Assembly: GCA_015295805.1 (NCBI GenBank)
Contig: DVEF01000060.1
Location: forward strand, 1-64,000
Direction of reading: 5' to 3'
DNA from: Geminocystis sp. M7585_C2015_104
Lineage (GTDB): Bacteria; Cyanobacteriota; Cyanobacteriia; Cyanobacteriales; Cyanobacteriaceae
Length of the DNA: 64,000 nt
Shown in pieces: positions 46,493 to 55,966 of this stretch; the first letter of the stretch is position 1; each line of letters opens with the position of its first letter. The position numbers were made by a program, and so were the translations under genes. The notes under the pieces were generated by a model. The model made no database searches, was not told the DNA's origin, and worked only from the letters and a program-made list of their open reading frames with translations.

Positions 46493-47056
46493 ATGCGGCA
46501 GCGGGTGATAGACTGGTTAAATCAAAACATGCCACCGGAAAGGGTGAAACACATTCTGGGGGTGGAAGAAATGTGTATCCAGCTTGCCAAACGTCATGGA
46601 GTGGATGTTTACCAAGCCGCCACTGCTGGTTTATTACACGATTTAGCCAAGTTTTTCCCACCCCAGCGACTGTTACAGATGGCAAGGGAAAATGGGATAG
46701 AATTGGATGAGATAACCAGTAGTCACCCCCATTTACTCCATGCAGAAGTGAGTGCCATTGTGGCAAAACAGGAATTTGGGGTAGACAATGAGGAGATTCT
46801 AGAGGCTATCGGCAATCATACCCTAGGACGTCCCCAGATGAGCAAGTTGAGTTGTATTGTTTTCATTGCCGACAAATTGGAAAAGTCGAGGGGAGACACC
46901 CCCCAACTAAATCACATGCGTCAAGTGAGTTACGAGGATTTAATGAGGGGGTTGAGGATGGTGTGTGATTATTCTATTTGCGATTTACTGCAAAGATGTA
47001 AAGTCATCCACCCCCGCACCATTTTAACCCGTAATTGGACATTATCTCACCACTAG
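46493..47056 (+). CDS. yqeK: HD-domain hydrolase YqeK (symmetrical Ap4A hydrolase family)
   Basis: 187 residues, a single HD domain with H-HD-D residues in RVKHILGVEEMC, GLLHDLAKF, SHPHLLHAEVSA and VFIADKLEKSR. Characterised YqeK enzymes split diadenosine tetraphosphate symmetrically. In many bacteria it is followed by rsfS, which is absent here: the next gene is the convergent manC. A GGGGGA ribosome site lies two bases before the ATG. Confidence 0.88.
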   Translation: MRQRVIDWLNQNMPPERVKHILGVEEMCIQLAKRHGVDVYQAATAGLLHDLAKFFPPQRLLQMARENGIELDEITSSHPHLLHAEVSAIVAKQEFGVDNEEILEAIGNHTLGRPQMSKLSCIVFIADKLEKSRGDTPQLNHMRQVSYEDLMRGLRMVCDYSICDLLQRCKVIHPRTILTRNWTLSHH

Positions 47057-47110
47057 TTTTGTCCAGTCAGTTTGTCAAGGGAATATTTTGCCCGTCAAAG
47101 AATCGGTTTG

Positions 47111-48181
47111 TCAGAGAAAAAGATGACTGTTTCCCCCTTGCTGGAGTAATTGTAGCGCCTTTTTGATATTCTGAGTTTCAGATTTAGGCACAATCAAAGT
47201 GGCATTTTCTACCCTCACCACTACTAAATCCCTGACACCAATGGCCACCACAATCTCCTCTGGTTGATGATTGTAGAGGATACAGTTTTCCGTATTGGTG
47301 ACTAAACAATTGCCCACCACTACATTGCCATCCTGTTTTTGCAAGAGTCTCTCCAAAGCATTCCAGTCACCCAAATCATCCCAACCAAAGTTAGCGGGAA
47401 TAACGTAAGCCAGAGAAGTCTTCTCCATCAAGGCATAGTCAATGCTAATTTTGGGTAACTGGGGATAGGCAGATTTTCCCCCCTCCAGCAGCGGTAAGAG
47501 TATGTCAGGGGAGTGTTTTTCTAATTCCGCCAATACCACTGCCACGGGGAAAATAAACATGCCACTATTCCAACTATACCTCCCTGTGGCGATAAACTGT
47601 TTGGCAGTGTCTTGGTTTGGTTTTTCCGTGAATCTGGCCACTTTGTAAAGAATTATGTCATCTTCTTGACATTGGAGCTCTCCTTGTTCTATGTAGCCGT
47701 AACCAGTGGCGGGATAGTTGGGTTGGATGCCAAGAGTGATAATACCCTGTTTCTCGGCGGCAAAATGGATGGCCCTATGGAGGATTCTGGCAAACTCGGC
47801 AGTATTGCCGATATGATGGTCAGCAGGGAAAAAGCCCACAATGAGATTGGGCTCATCCCCATAGCGGCGTTTAACTTCTAGACTTGCCCATGCCACTGCT
47901 GGGGCGGTGTCTTTCCCCATGGGTTCTACTAGTATGTTATCCTGAGGCAGGTGAGGCAGTTGCTGTCTTACCCCCTCTGCCAACACCTCGGAGGTGATTA
48001 CCATTAGCCCCTCCCAACCACCGGCTAGAGACAATAAACGTTGGGCGGTGTTTTGCAGGAGGGTATTGCCACTGCCATCCAGACTTAAAAACTGTTTTGG
48101 ACGATTCAAGCGGCTAAGGGGCCAAAATCTTTCTCCCTTCCCACCCGCCAGAATAATGGGAATAAACTTAATTTCAGTCAT
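47111..48181 (-). CDS. manC: Mannose-1-phosphate guanylyltransferase
   Basis: 356 residues, single nucleotidyltransferase domain (no C-terminal isomerase). Motifs: pyrophosphorylase signature AGGKGERFWPLSR near residue 13, VEPMGKDTAPAVAWA, FFPADHHI and FTEKPNQ. It makes GDP-mannose for polysaccharides and GDP-fucose. It is third in a minus-strand series with uxs and ugd (gaps of 39 and 23 bases), so the operon provides three activated sugars. Confidence 0.92.
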   Translation of the reverse strand: MTEIKFIPIILAGGKGERFWPLSRLNRPKQFLSLDGSGNTLLQNTAQRLLSLAGGWEGLMVITSEVLAEGVRQQLPHLPQDNILVEPMGKDTAPAVAWASLEVKRRYGDEPNLIVGFFPADHHIGNTAEFARILHRAIHFAAEKQGIITLGIQPNYPATGYGYIEQGELQCQEDDIILYKVARFTEKPNQDTAKQFIATGRYSWNSGMFIFPVAVVLAELEKHSPDILLPLLEGGKSAYPQLPKISIDYALMEKTSLAYVIPANFGWDDLGDWNALERLLQKQDGNVVVGNCLVTNTENCILYNHQPEEIVVAIGVRDLVVVRVENATLIVPKSETQNIKKALQLLQQGGNSHLFL

Positions 48182-48204
48182 AGTTCAGGCCAGTATAATA
48201 CCCA

Positions 48205-49554
48205 TCAGCGACCAACACCAATATAACGGAAACCGAGTGCCTCTAATGCCTTTTTGTCGAGGAAATTACGCCCATCGATGACAATAGGTTGTTTGAGACG
48301 CAGACGGATTTTCTCCCAGTCTAGGCGGAGGAATTCTTGCCACTCGGTGACCAATACAAGGGCATCACAACCGTCGGCCAACATCTCCACACTGGTTTCA
48401 ATGGTAACACTGGAAAGGCCATGACTGAGGCCACTCTGGGATACAATGGGGTCATAGGCTTTGATAAAGGCCCCCAAACGATTCAACTCCTTGATAATGT
48501 CCAAAGAGGGGGCATCTCGCATGTCGTCGGTGTCTGGTTTGAAGGTCAAACCCAATAGGCCAATTACCTTTCCCTTAAGGATTTTTAGTTCGTGTTGTAA
48601 CTTTTCGATTACAACCATTCTTTGACGCCTGTTGACGTTGACGGTAGCCATTAAAAGTTCTGCAGTATAGCCGTAGTCTTGAGCAGTATGAATCAAAGCA
48701 GCAACATCTTTGGGGAAGCATGATCCCCCCCAGCCAATGCCAGCCTGAAGAAATTTAGGGCCTATGCGGGAGTCCAAGCCTATTCCCAGGGCTACCTGAG
48801 TCACATCTGCCCCCACCCGATCGCATATATTGGCGATTTCATTAATAAAGCTGATTTTGGTAGCCAGGAAGGCATTGGCCGCATATTTAATCATCTCCGC
48901 CGAACTCAAGTCTGTGACTACCAGGGGCACGGGGGGCAGGTGGGGATTTTCGCTGAATTGCCTTTTAATTATAGGGTGATACAATTCTTTCATCATGGCA
49001 ATAGCCTTTTCGCTGTTGCCTCCCAAAACGATGCGATCGGGGTTAAAGGTGTCATAGACGGCACTGCCTTCCCGCAGAAACTCAGGATTGCTAACTACAT
49101 CGAAAAGGGGCTCACCGCCATTAGGATTTTTTTCCCTATAGCCCTCCAAAACCAGTAGCCGCACCCAATCTCCCGAGCCTATGGGCACTGTGGATTTGTT
49201 TACCACCACCTTGTAGTCCTGTTGAAGGTGATAACCAATACCACGAGCTACTGCTTCCACATAACGGGTATCGGTTTCTCCTGTGGGTAAAGCGGGGGTG
49301 CCCACCGCGATGAAAATAATCTCCCCATGACTGACTCCCACTCCCAAATCGGTGGAGAAGTCTAGTCTTCCCTTGGCCATGGTTTCTTGCATTAACTCCG
49401 ACAACCCGGGCTCATAAATAGGGGATTGCCCTTGTTTCATCAGTTTGACCTTTTCCTCGTTGTTGTCGATGCAGATGACATCATGGCCGATGTGTGCCAA
49501 ACAAACTCCTGTTACCAGTCCTACATATCCTGTGCCCACTACTGATACTCGCAT
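48205..49554 (-). CDS. ugd: UDP-glucose 6-dehydrogenase
   Basis: Oxidises UDP-glucose to UDP-glucuronate with two NAD+. 449 residues. Motifs: NAD-binding VVGTGYVGLVTGVCLA at the N-terminus, the mid-protein Lys in AANAFLATKISFINEIANIC, and the catalytic Cys in GIGWGGSCFPKDVAAL. A C-terminal NAD/UDP domain with GLTFKPDTDDMRDAPS completes it. It supplies the substrate of the next enzyme in the operon, Uxs. Confidence 0.96.
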   Translation of the reverse strand: MRVSVVGTGYVGLVTGVCLAHIGHDVICIDNNEEKVKLMKQGQSPIYEPGLSELMQETMAKGRLDFSTDLGVGVSHGEIIFIAVGTPALPTGETDTRYVEAVARGIGYHLQQDYKVVVNKSTVPIGSGDWVRLLVLEGYREKNPNGGEPLFDVVSNPEFLREGSAVYDTFNPDRIVLGGNSEKAIAMMKELYHPIIKRQFSENPHLPPVPLVVTDLSSAEMIKYAANAFLATKISFINEIANICDRVGADVTQVALGIGLDSRIGPKFLQAGIGWGGSCFPKDVAALIHTAQDYGYTAELLMATVNVNRRQRMVVIEKLQHELKILKGKVIGLLGLTFKPDTDDMRDAPSLDIIKELNRLGAFIKAYDPIVSQSGLSHGLSSVTIETSVEMLADGCDALVLVTEWQEFLRLDWEKIRLRLKQPIVIDGRNFLDKKALEALGFRYIGVGR

Positions 49555-49593
49555 ACTTCAAATACCTACACTTTTCATGGTGTTATGACACTG

Positions 49594-50523
49594 TTACAGG
49601 GAAAGACGACGACGGAAGTCTTCTATAGTCCTCTGCAAACCTTCCAGGAGGGGGACTTTTGGTTGCCAGTGAAGATAGGTTTTCGCCTTGGTGATGTCGG
49701 GTTGTCGTTGTTTTGGGTCATCTTCTGGGAGGGGTTTAAAGACTATTTCCACTCCCGGGTTAACGAGATTTTGGATAGTCTTAGCCAGTTGTAGGATTGT
49801 ATACTCCTCCGGGTTGCCCAAATTCACAGGGCCAGTGTAATCGCTATTCATCAGTTTTATTAACCCATCTACCAAGTCAGACACATAACAAAAACTGCGG
49901 GTTTGACTGCCATCGCCGTAAACCGTGAGGGGCATTCCCCTTAAAGCCTGGACGATGAAATTACTCACCACCCGCCCGTCATTTTCTAACATCCTAGGGC
50001 CATAGGTGTTAAAGATCCGTGCTATTCTGACTTCTATTTTGTGTTCTCTGTAATAGTCAAAGGTGAGGGTTTCTGCAATTCTCTTACCCTCATCATAACA
50101 GGCACGGACACCGATGCAGTTGACATTACCCCTGTATTCCTCTGGTTGAGGGTGCACAAGGGGATCTCCATATACCTCGGAGGTGGAAGCCAGGAGGAAT
50201 CTAGCCTTAACCCTCTTGGCCAACCCCAACATGTGGAGAGTGCCCATAAAACTCACCTTTGTAGTTTTGATAGGATTATACTGATAGTGGACAGGGGAGG
50301 CGGGGCAGGCGAGATGGTAAATTTGATCCACTTCTAGACGTATTGGTTCGGTAATATCATGGCGGATTAATTCAAAGCGGGGGTGCCCCAACCACTGTTG
50401 AATATTTGCCTTGGTGCCCGTATAAAAGTTGTCCAAACATAATACCTCATGCCCCTCTTCCATTAGGCGATCTACCAGATGTGAACCAATAAAACCGGCA
50501 CCCCCGGTGACTAGGATTCTCAT
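49594..50523 (-). CDS. uxs: UDP-glucuronate decarboxylase (UDP-xylose synthase)
   Basis: 309 residues, extended SDR. NAD motif [25 protein letters not shown] (a Uxs signature segment), Ser/Tyr/Lys centre at STSEVYGDP and [11 protein letters not shown], and [15 protein letters not shown]. It converts UDP-glucuronate to UDP-xylose. It is first in the uxs-ugd-manC operon. A 7-bp inverted repeat lies just upstream. Confidence 0.93.
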   Translation of the reverse strand: MRILVTGGAGFIGSHLVDRLMEEGHEVLCLDNFYTGTKANIQQWLGHPRFELIRHDITEPIRLEVDQIYHLACPASPVHYQYNPIKTTKVSFMGTLHMLGLAKRVKARFLLASTSEVYGDPLVHPQPEEYRGNVNCIGVRACYDEGKRIAETLTFDYYREHKIEVRIARIFNTYGPRMLENDGRVVSNFIVQALRGMPLTVYGDGSQTRSFCYVSDLVDGLIKLMNSDYTGPVNLGNPEEYTILQLAKTIQNLVNPGVEIVFKPLPEDDPKQRQPDITKAKTYLHWQPKVPLLEGLQRTIEDFRRRLSL

Positions 50524-50533
50524 ACCAGACAGT

Positions 50534-50574
50534 GTTACCCTTTCCTTGGACTAAAAATCCATTTTCAGGGTAAC
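50534..50574. other. Inverted repeat GTTACCC/GGGTAAC between uxs and the DUF2330 gene
   Basis: Seven-base arms at 50534-50540 and 50568-50574, separated by 27 bases, lie in the gap between the uxs start and the upstream DUF2330 gene stop. It could be an operator or a weak terminator for the upstream pair; no U-run is present. Confidence 0.3.
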
Positions 50575-50602
50575 CGATAAGGTACACCCAGGGCAAATCT
50601 TG

Positions 50603-51934
50603 TTATCGGTTTCTCTCTGGCCAAAGTCTGCGCCACCAGGGAGTTTCTTCGATTTTCACATGGACGTTTACGAAGTCGATTTGCCGTCTGATTTTGTTTA
50701 TGTCCCAACCAGTGAGAATTGCTAGGGTTTGGGCTTCTTTTTCTTGTCGCTGCCGAGTTTTACGGAGATAGTCTTTGCCCGCCTCACAGGAGATGGGGCC
50801 TCGGAAGGGGTGGCGGATGACATAACGGCCTTGGAATAGTTCCTGATTTGGGGTGTTTTGAAATCTCAGATCCTCTGGGAAATGAGCTCTTTCGTATCTT
50901 ACATGTAATCTCGTTATAAATACATCACTGGGGCGATTAGGGTCATACCAGAAGACGCCGGCTTGTCTCAACTCGTCAGGGGTGAGGGGCTCGGCGGCAC
51001 AGGGGTCACACCATCCCATGTTCCAAGCATATTCCAAAAAGGCTACTCTCTTCCCTTCCCGCTCATAACTACGGGTAAACATGGCCTTATAGAAATCCCC
51101 AAACTGTTTTTCCACGAATTCCGGCACATCTACATTAGAGGGGATTTTGACAGTGCGATAGTTGGTTAATTCCGTTTGCCCGGTGTCTGAGAGGAGGTAG
51201 ATGATCAAATCCTGTTCTTTTTTGCTGTTAATCATCCCCAGGCGGATAGGTAGCATGAATTTGGGGTATTCATAGGCTACCTGTAGGGGGCGCAGGTTAA
51301 CATAGCCGCCTTTTTCATATTCCTCTAGATTTACCCTAGCCACAAAGAATTTCATTTTCTGACGGATATAGGGGGCTAACAATTCCTTGGCGCCTCTAGG
51401 GATTTTATAGCCGTTTTGGATAAGCCAGGTTTCTAATCCCTGGGATTCTTTGGCGCTGAGGACAACTATGTCGTATTCTCCCACAGTGAACTTACTTTCT
51501 ACTGTAACACCAAGGGCCTGGTCACTCATTGCCCCTCTTCTTCCCCCTCCTGCCACATTTGGGGCTTCTTGTTGTGTTCTATATATTGGCAATGGGGGGG
51601 CACAGGGGTCATAGTCGTAGTATTCTACCAATCTGGGGGCACTAAAGGCGTCCAGTCTTTCTAGGATTTTGGGATTGCCCACATTGACTTGATCTTTGGT
51701 TACAGAGACTGGTATTGGTACTACCACGGCAAAGTCTTTGACATCTCCCTGGTAGTCATTGGCCATGGTTAAAACTGTGCGATCGCCTTTGCGGGCAATA
51801 ATTACCTGAGAGGCTTGGTTGTATAGTTTAGTATCAGCTTTTGCTACGTAGAAACCACAAAAGGCCCATACCTGTTGGGGGAAACTAAGACAAACTGCTA
51901 GTAATATTGCCACTGTTAATAGAATTTTTTTCAT
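50603..51934 (-). CDS. DUF2330 exported protein
   Basis: 443 residues: signal peptide MKKILLTVAILLAVCLSFPQ ending at VWA, then a DUF2330 (PF10092) domain beginning FCGFYVAKADTKLYNQASQV and containing DFAVVVPIPVSVTKDQV and a WCDPCAAEPL segment with paired cysteines. The C-terminus is charged. It is likely periplasmic. Its start overlaps the stop of the RnfD-like gene by ATGA, so they are translationally coupled. Role unknown. Confidence 0.85.
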   Translation of the reverse strand: MKKILLTVAILLAVCLSFPQQVWAFCGFYVAKADTKLYNQASQVIIARKGDRTVLTMANDYQGDVKDFAVVVPIPVSVTKDQVNVGNPKILERLDAFSAPRLVEYYDYDPCAPPLPIYRTQQEAPNVAGGGRRGAMSDQALGVTVESKFTVGEYDIVVLSAKESQGLETWLIQNGYKIPRGAKELLAPYIRQKMKFFVARVNLEEYEKGGYVNLRPLQVAYEYPKFMLPIRLGMINSKKEQDLIIYLLSDTGQTELTNYRTVKIPSNVDVPEFVEKQFGDFYKAMFTRSYEREGKRVAFLEYAWNMGWCDPCAAEPLTPDELRQAGVFWYDPNRPSDVFITRLHVRYERAHFPEDLRFQNTPNQELFQGRYVIRHPFRGPISCEAGKDYLRKTRQRQEKEAQTLAILTGWDINKIRRQIDFVNVHVKIEETPWWRRLWPERNR

Positions 51935-52848
51935 GCCTGGCCTCCATTTGCAACACTCAATTTATGTTCTGACTGTACTTGGGGAATAGGCCAGTAAAAT
52001 CGTTGACCTTCCCAGATTTTGTCTAACAAAACAGTAAGGGGAGACAGGACAAATAGGGATATGAAAATGGCATTGTAAACATAGAAGAGACTTCCCAGGA
52101 CAAATGCTAGGGTGGCCACGAGAATTGACCAGATTGTCCTTCCTATTTTACTGTCGGGAATTGAGCGGGGATCACTAATCATAAAGAAGGCAAAAACCAG
52201 TAGACTTCCTGTGCCTAGTTGATGCCAAACCACATCCCATTCCCATCCCAAATAACAGTTATACATACAGGACAAGAGGATGTAGGTTATCAGGAAAGCA
52301 CCGGTAGTTTCCCAGCGCCCTACCTTGTTTAGAACCAAGGCGCCAGTGCATATAAACAGGGCTAAATAAAACCACTCGTGCCCCCACTGTCCAGGTGATA
52401 CCCAAGCGTTATGGGTAAGAGCCAAGGCGGAAATAATCCCAAAATTGCCAGGATTAAAAAAGTGCTTCTTGCCCACAGAAAAAATGAATTTTGATGCTAT
52501 AGCAGTCACCCCTGCAACTACCAGGGGAAAAACCCCATTTGACCTTATTAAAAGTGACAGACCTAGGCTGGTTGTCAGGGCACTTTTTAATCCCGTTATT
52601 TTCCAATTAAAATCTTGGTTGTAATGGCAAATTTTCAAAGAAAAAAAGCTAAATATTTCTCTTATATTGGCTATATTTTCCGCTATAAATTGCGTCAATA
52701 AACAGGAGAGTATAATAGAAATAAAATGAGAACAAGAGAGATGCCAATCCCGGTTGAATATACCCAGTAAAAGAAAGAGGATGAGAAAACAAATTTGATA
52801 GTCTCGAGGGTCGACAAACAGTTTTAACTTCATAGGGAAGAGTATCAT
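51931..52848 (-). CDS. RnfD/NqrB-like integral membrane protein
   Basis: 305 residues with about nine to ten transmembrane helices. Similar to RnfD/NqrB subunits of ion-translocating electron-transfer complexes: KKHFFNPGNFGIISALAL corresponds to the FNP motif, and GTGSLLVFAFFMISDPRSIPDS to the late conserved loop. I see no SGAT-type threonine motif that carries covalent FMN in those subunits. No other rnf or nqr gene is nearby. A start five codons further in (52833) is possible. It is paired with the DUF2330 gene. Confidence 0.75.
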   Translation of the reverse strand: MILFPMKLKLFVDPRDYQICFLILFLLLGIFNRDWHLSCSHFISIILSCLLTQFIAENIANIREIFSFFSLKICHYNQDFNWKITGLKSALTTSLGLSLLIRSNGVFPLVVAGVTAIASKFIFSVGKKHFFNPGNFGIISALALTHNAWVSPGQWGHEWFYLALFICTGALVLNKVGRWETTGAFLITYILLSCMYNCYLGWEWDVVWHQLGTGSLLVFAFFMISDPRSIPDSKIGRTIWSILVATLAFVLGSLFYVYNAIFISLFVLSPLTVLLDKIWEGQRFYWPIPQVQSEHKLSVANGGQA

Positions 52849-53055
52849 AATAAAGTGTCATTAGCTGTTTTTTTACAGACAGGACTATGGACAGGAAAAC
52901 CATGTAGAAGTTCCTTTTTTGCCTTGATTGTGGAGGAAAATAAGAGTCTTAGGGAACGGATGTAACAAATCTTTACGTTTATTAAGGTGAGAGCCCCTTG
53001 TGGATTATCCTTATTTAAGGGAAGAACATGAGAATACAAGTACGGAGGTCAAACC

Positions 53056-53811
53056 TTGGCTATTCCTCTATTAGAATATGCACCCCGCACCCAGAATAGC
53101 CGTGTGCCTGGGTATGAGGTGGGCGGAGACGAGCAGCCCAGAATTTACAACGCGGAGAACATATACAGCCCCTCTGAGTGGGATGAGTTGATAGAGGCGG
53201 CCTATCGTCAGATTTTCTTCCACGCCTTCAAATGGGATCGTGAGCCCTTCTTAGAATCCCAGTTGCGCAACAGACAAATCACTGTGCGTGATTTTATCCG
53301 TGGCCTACTATTATCAAAAACCTTTAAGAATAGCTTTTACGACAAAAATAGCAACTATCGTTTTGTAGAACAGTGTATTCAAAGGGTTTTGGGGCGTGAT
53401 CCCTACAGCGAAAGGGAGAAAATTGCCTGGTCTATTGTGGTGGCCACCAAGGGGATTAAGGGCTTTGTGGACGAATTGCTCAACAGCGACGAGTATCTAG
53501 AAAACTTCGGCTACGATACCGTCCCCTATCAACGTCGTCGGGTACTACCTGGGCGTGACAGGGGTGAGATTCCCTTTAACATCAAGTCCCCTCGTTACGA
53601 TGCCTACTATCGTGCCATTTTGGGCTTCCCACAAATCATCTGGCAAAACGAAGTCCGTCGTTATACACCCCAAGACAGAAAACCCAGGGCTGGCGACCCT
53701 GCACTATACTTGAACATGGCACGTAGTATCAATCCTAAACCAGCCCCTATACCCCGTGTCTCTGCCCAAAATATCAGTCTAGACAAAGTGCCCTATCGCG
53801 GCAAAAAATAA
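53056..53811 (+). CDS. cpcG: Phycobilisome rod-core linker polypeptide CpcG
   Basis: 251 residues. It attaches phycocyanin rods to the allophycocyanin core. The PBS linker domain (PF00427) spans about residues 15-180, with [48 protein letters not shown] and [20 protein letters not shown]. It starts with TTG, giving the usual LPLLEYAP-like head ([13 protein letters not shown]), with GGAGG about eight bases upstream. It stands alone, away from the cpc operon, as is common for cpcG. The gap upstream holds GTA-N9-TAC, one base too long for an NtcA site. Confidence 0.95.
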   Translation: MAIPLLEYAPRTQNSRVPGYEVGGDEQPRIYNAENIYSPSEWDELIEAAYRQIFFHAFKWDREPFLESQLRNRQITVRDFIRGLLLSKTFKNSFYDKNSNYRFVEQCIQRVLGRDPYSEREKIAWSIVVATKGIKGFVDELLNSDEYLENFGYDTVPYQRRRVLPGRDRGEIPFNIKSPRYDAYYRAILGFPQIIWQNEVRRYTPQDRKPRAGDPALYLNMARSINPKPAPIPRVSAQNISLDKVPYRGKK

Positions 53812-53852
53812 TTGTTAATTGTTGGCCATAGCGGGCTCTTGTCACATGTCAT

Positions 53853-53876
53853 CCCCCTGAGGGGGGGTTTTATTAT
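53853..53876 (+). terminator. Intrinsic terminator of cpcG
   Basis: CCCCC, TGA, GGGGG then GGTTTTATT: a short GC stem with T-run about 40 bases after the cpcG stop. It overlaps the last codons of the convergent desulfurase gene. Confidence 0.7.
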
Positions 53877-55090
53877 TGGTGGGGAGCTATTTTTTGTCGT
53901 CGGAGGATTTTGATGGTTTCCAGGACAAACTCGGCGGCTTCTTCGATTTCTTCCTGGGTGGTAAAACGGCCGAGGCCAAAACGCAGAGAAGCCTTGGCCA
54001 ACTGGTCAGAGTGCCCTAATGCCTTCAACACATGGGAGGGTTTGGGGTTACCGGAGGAACAGGCGGCGCCGGAAGAGATAGCTATTTTGGAGTTTAGGGC
54101 CAGCAGTAAAGCTGGGCCATTTACTCCCTCTATGCTCACATTCAAGTTGCCGGGGAGTCGTTGCTGGAGATCACCATTGAGGCGGATACCGTCCAGTTGA
54201 CTGAGTTTGTGCCACAGATAGTCTCGTAATTGCCGTTGACGCTCATTTTCCCGGGGCATCTCCTGGAGGGCAATTCTAATAGTTTCCCCAAAGCTAACGA
54301 TTAGGGGGGGAGACAGGGTACCAGAGCGTAAACCCCTTTCTTGCCCCCCACCATGGATTTGGGGAGCCAGCTTTACCCGGGGATTACGGGAGCGTACATA
54401 CAGTGCCCCTATTCCTTTGATGCCGTGAATCTTGTGGGCAGTGAGAGACATCAAGTCTATATTCATCTTCTCTACATCCAGGGGGACTTTGCCTATTGCC
54501 TGGGCGGCATCGGTGTGGAAAATGACCCCCCTTTCTCTACAGATGGCCCCTATTTTCTCTATGTCCTGGATGACACCTATCTCATTATTAGCTGTCATCA
54601 CGGAGACCAGGATGGTGTCAGTACGGATACTATCTGCCAATAAATCCAAGTCTAACAGGCCATTTTTCTTGACGGGGAGATAGGTCACCTCGAACCCCAG
54701 TTTTTGGAGGTATTGACAGGGCTCCAGGACGGCATTATGCTCAGTGGAGACGGTGACGATATGTCGGCCTTTTTGAAAATAGGCTTCCGCCACTCCCTTT
54801 ATGGCCAAATTGTTGGCTTCCGTGGCGCCACTGGTGAAGATAATTTCCTCCTCCTGGGCATTGATGGCTTGGGCAATAATCTGACGCGCCTTTTTAACGC
54901 CGGCTTCTGCTTCCCAGCCGTAAAGATGCCCCACACTGGCGGGATTGCCAAAATAGTCCGTCAAAAAGGGCAAAGTGGCTTCAATTACCCGTGGATCAGG
55001 TTTAGTGGTAGCATGATTGTCTAGATATATTGGCTTTTTCACCGTCATAGGGGGAGAAAAGAAGGGGCGGATACGGGCAATTGTCCCCAT
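53873..55090 (-). CDS. Cysteine desulfurase (NifS/IscS family)
   Basis: PLP enzyme that supplies sulfur for Fe-S clusters and thio-cofactors. About 405 residues. IYLDNHATT head, PLP-Lys in LTAHKIHGIKGIGALY, and the catalytic Cys loop SSGAACSSGNPKPSHVL typical of the NifS/IscS group. The start is uncertain: ATG 55090 lies in a tandem 11-mer repeat and has GAGA upstream; ATG 55048 matches the usual family start but has no ribosome site. It lies 43 bases downstream of ho1 on the same strand. Confidence 0.92.
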   Translation of the reverse strand: MGTIARIRPFFSPPMTVKKPIYLDNHATTKPDPRVIEATLPFLTDYFGNPASVGHLYGWEAEAGVKKARQIIAQAINAQEEEIIFTSGATEANNLAIKGVAEAYFQKGRHIVTVSTEHNAVLEPCQYLQKLGFEVTYLPVKKNGLLDLDLLADSIRTDTILVSVMTANNEIGVIQDIEKIGAICRERGVIFHTDAAQAIGKVPLDVEKMNIDLMSLTAHKIHGIKGIGALYVRSRNPRVKLAPQIHGGGQERGLRSGTLSPPLIVSFGETIRIALQEMPRENERQRQLRDYLWHKLSQLDGIRLNGDLQQRLPGNLNVSIEGVNGPALLLALNSKIAISSGAACSSGNPKPSHVLKALGHSDQLAKASLRFGLGRFTTQEEIEEAAEFVLETIKILRRQKIAPHQ

Positions 55091-55110
55091 TGTATCTCAA
55101 TTGTATCTCA
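55089..55110. repeat. Two tandem copies of an 11-mer
   Basis: ATTGTATCTCA occurs twice, back to back, and overlaps the first possible start codon of the desulfurase gene. On the minus strand each copy reads TGAGATACAAT, so the unit itself supplies a GAGA-type ribosome site and part of the ATG. Confidence 0.65.
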
Positions 55111-55133
55111 TCCCCTCCTGTTTTCCAGCAGTC

Positions 55134-55862
55134 CTATTCGGCAGTAGCTAATTCCCCCTCTTTGGTTTCTGTGCTGCCACGACTGCGACGGGAAGTAAGG
55201 GTGTTAAACAACATTTTGCCAATGGCAAGGATGAGATTCCCCTCTAATTCTTTGAACATGTCCATGTTGAGTTTGAAGGCATAGTTAGCCTCGTCTACAA
55301 TCCTCTGGGCGGTGGCCAAGTCTACGGGCAATTGGTTGAGGGCTTGACGATATTTGTTTTTAAAGGCCTTCTCATCACTAATTTGCTCGAATTCGTAAAA
55401 AGCAGTGCCCTGGCCATTCAAATTCATGGCTTTTTGGGCAATGGTTTTAAGGATTTGACCTCCAGATAAGTCCCCCAGATAACGAGTGTAAGAGTGGGCC
55501 ACAAACAATTCTGGGCTGTGGGCGGCAATTTCCCGAATCCGGTTTACATAATTTTGTCCTGCCGGGCTTAGTTGGATTTCGTTTTTCCAATTACTGCCGT
55601 AGTAGTATTGTAGGTCTTTAGCCAAACTGGGTTGTCGATTCAATTCGGGGAAGTATATTTTGCCTACTATAGGGTGGTTTTGTAGTTTTTCCATTTCCTC
55701 TTCCATTGCCCCGTAGACAAAGTATAAATTAGCTACCAGCTTGCGATAGGAATTTTTTTCAACAACCCCCTTAAGAAAGCATTTAATAAACCCCATATTC
55801 TCGGCCATAGTATGGGATTTCTTGGTCCCTTCCCTCAACATCGTGGCTAGATTCACGCTCAT
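55134..55862 (-). CDS. ho1: Heme oxygenase (biliverdin-forming)
   Basis: 242 residues, all-helical HO fold. Proximal His17 in KKSHTMAENM, distal-helix glycines in RYLGDLSGGQILKTIAQKAM, and the HO-1-type sequence IREIAAHSPELFVAHSYTRY. It opens heme to biliverdin IX-alpha with ferredoxin electrons, the entry to phycocyanobilin. GAGGAAAT precedes the ATG. With cpcG close by, this stretch supports phycobilisome supply. Confidence 0.96.
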   Translation of the reverse strand: MSVNLATMLREGTKKSHTMAENMGFIKCFLKGVVEKNSYRKLVANLYFVYGAMEEEMEKLQNHPIVGKIYFPELNRQPSLAKDLQYYYGSNWKNEIQLSPAGQNYVNRIREIAAHSPELFVAHSYTRYLGDLSGGQILKTIAQKAMNLNGQGTAFYEFEQISDEKAFKNKYRQALNQLPVDLATAQRIVDEANYAFKLNMDMFKELEGNLILAIGKMLFNTLTSRRSRGSTETKEGELATAE

Positions 55863-55966
55863 GGTTGTTTTATTTCCTCGTCCTGCTTAAATTTCGTTTA
55901 TAAAACTTAACAAAACAGCGATAATTACTAATCCTTAACCATAAACCGAATCAGACCCGATTTATA

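Noticed and set aside
52962-52976. NtcA-like site GTA...TAC upstream of cpcG
   Set aside because: The spacer is nine bases; NtcA needs eight (GTA-N8-TAC), and no matching -10 box at the right distance was seen.
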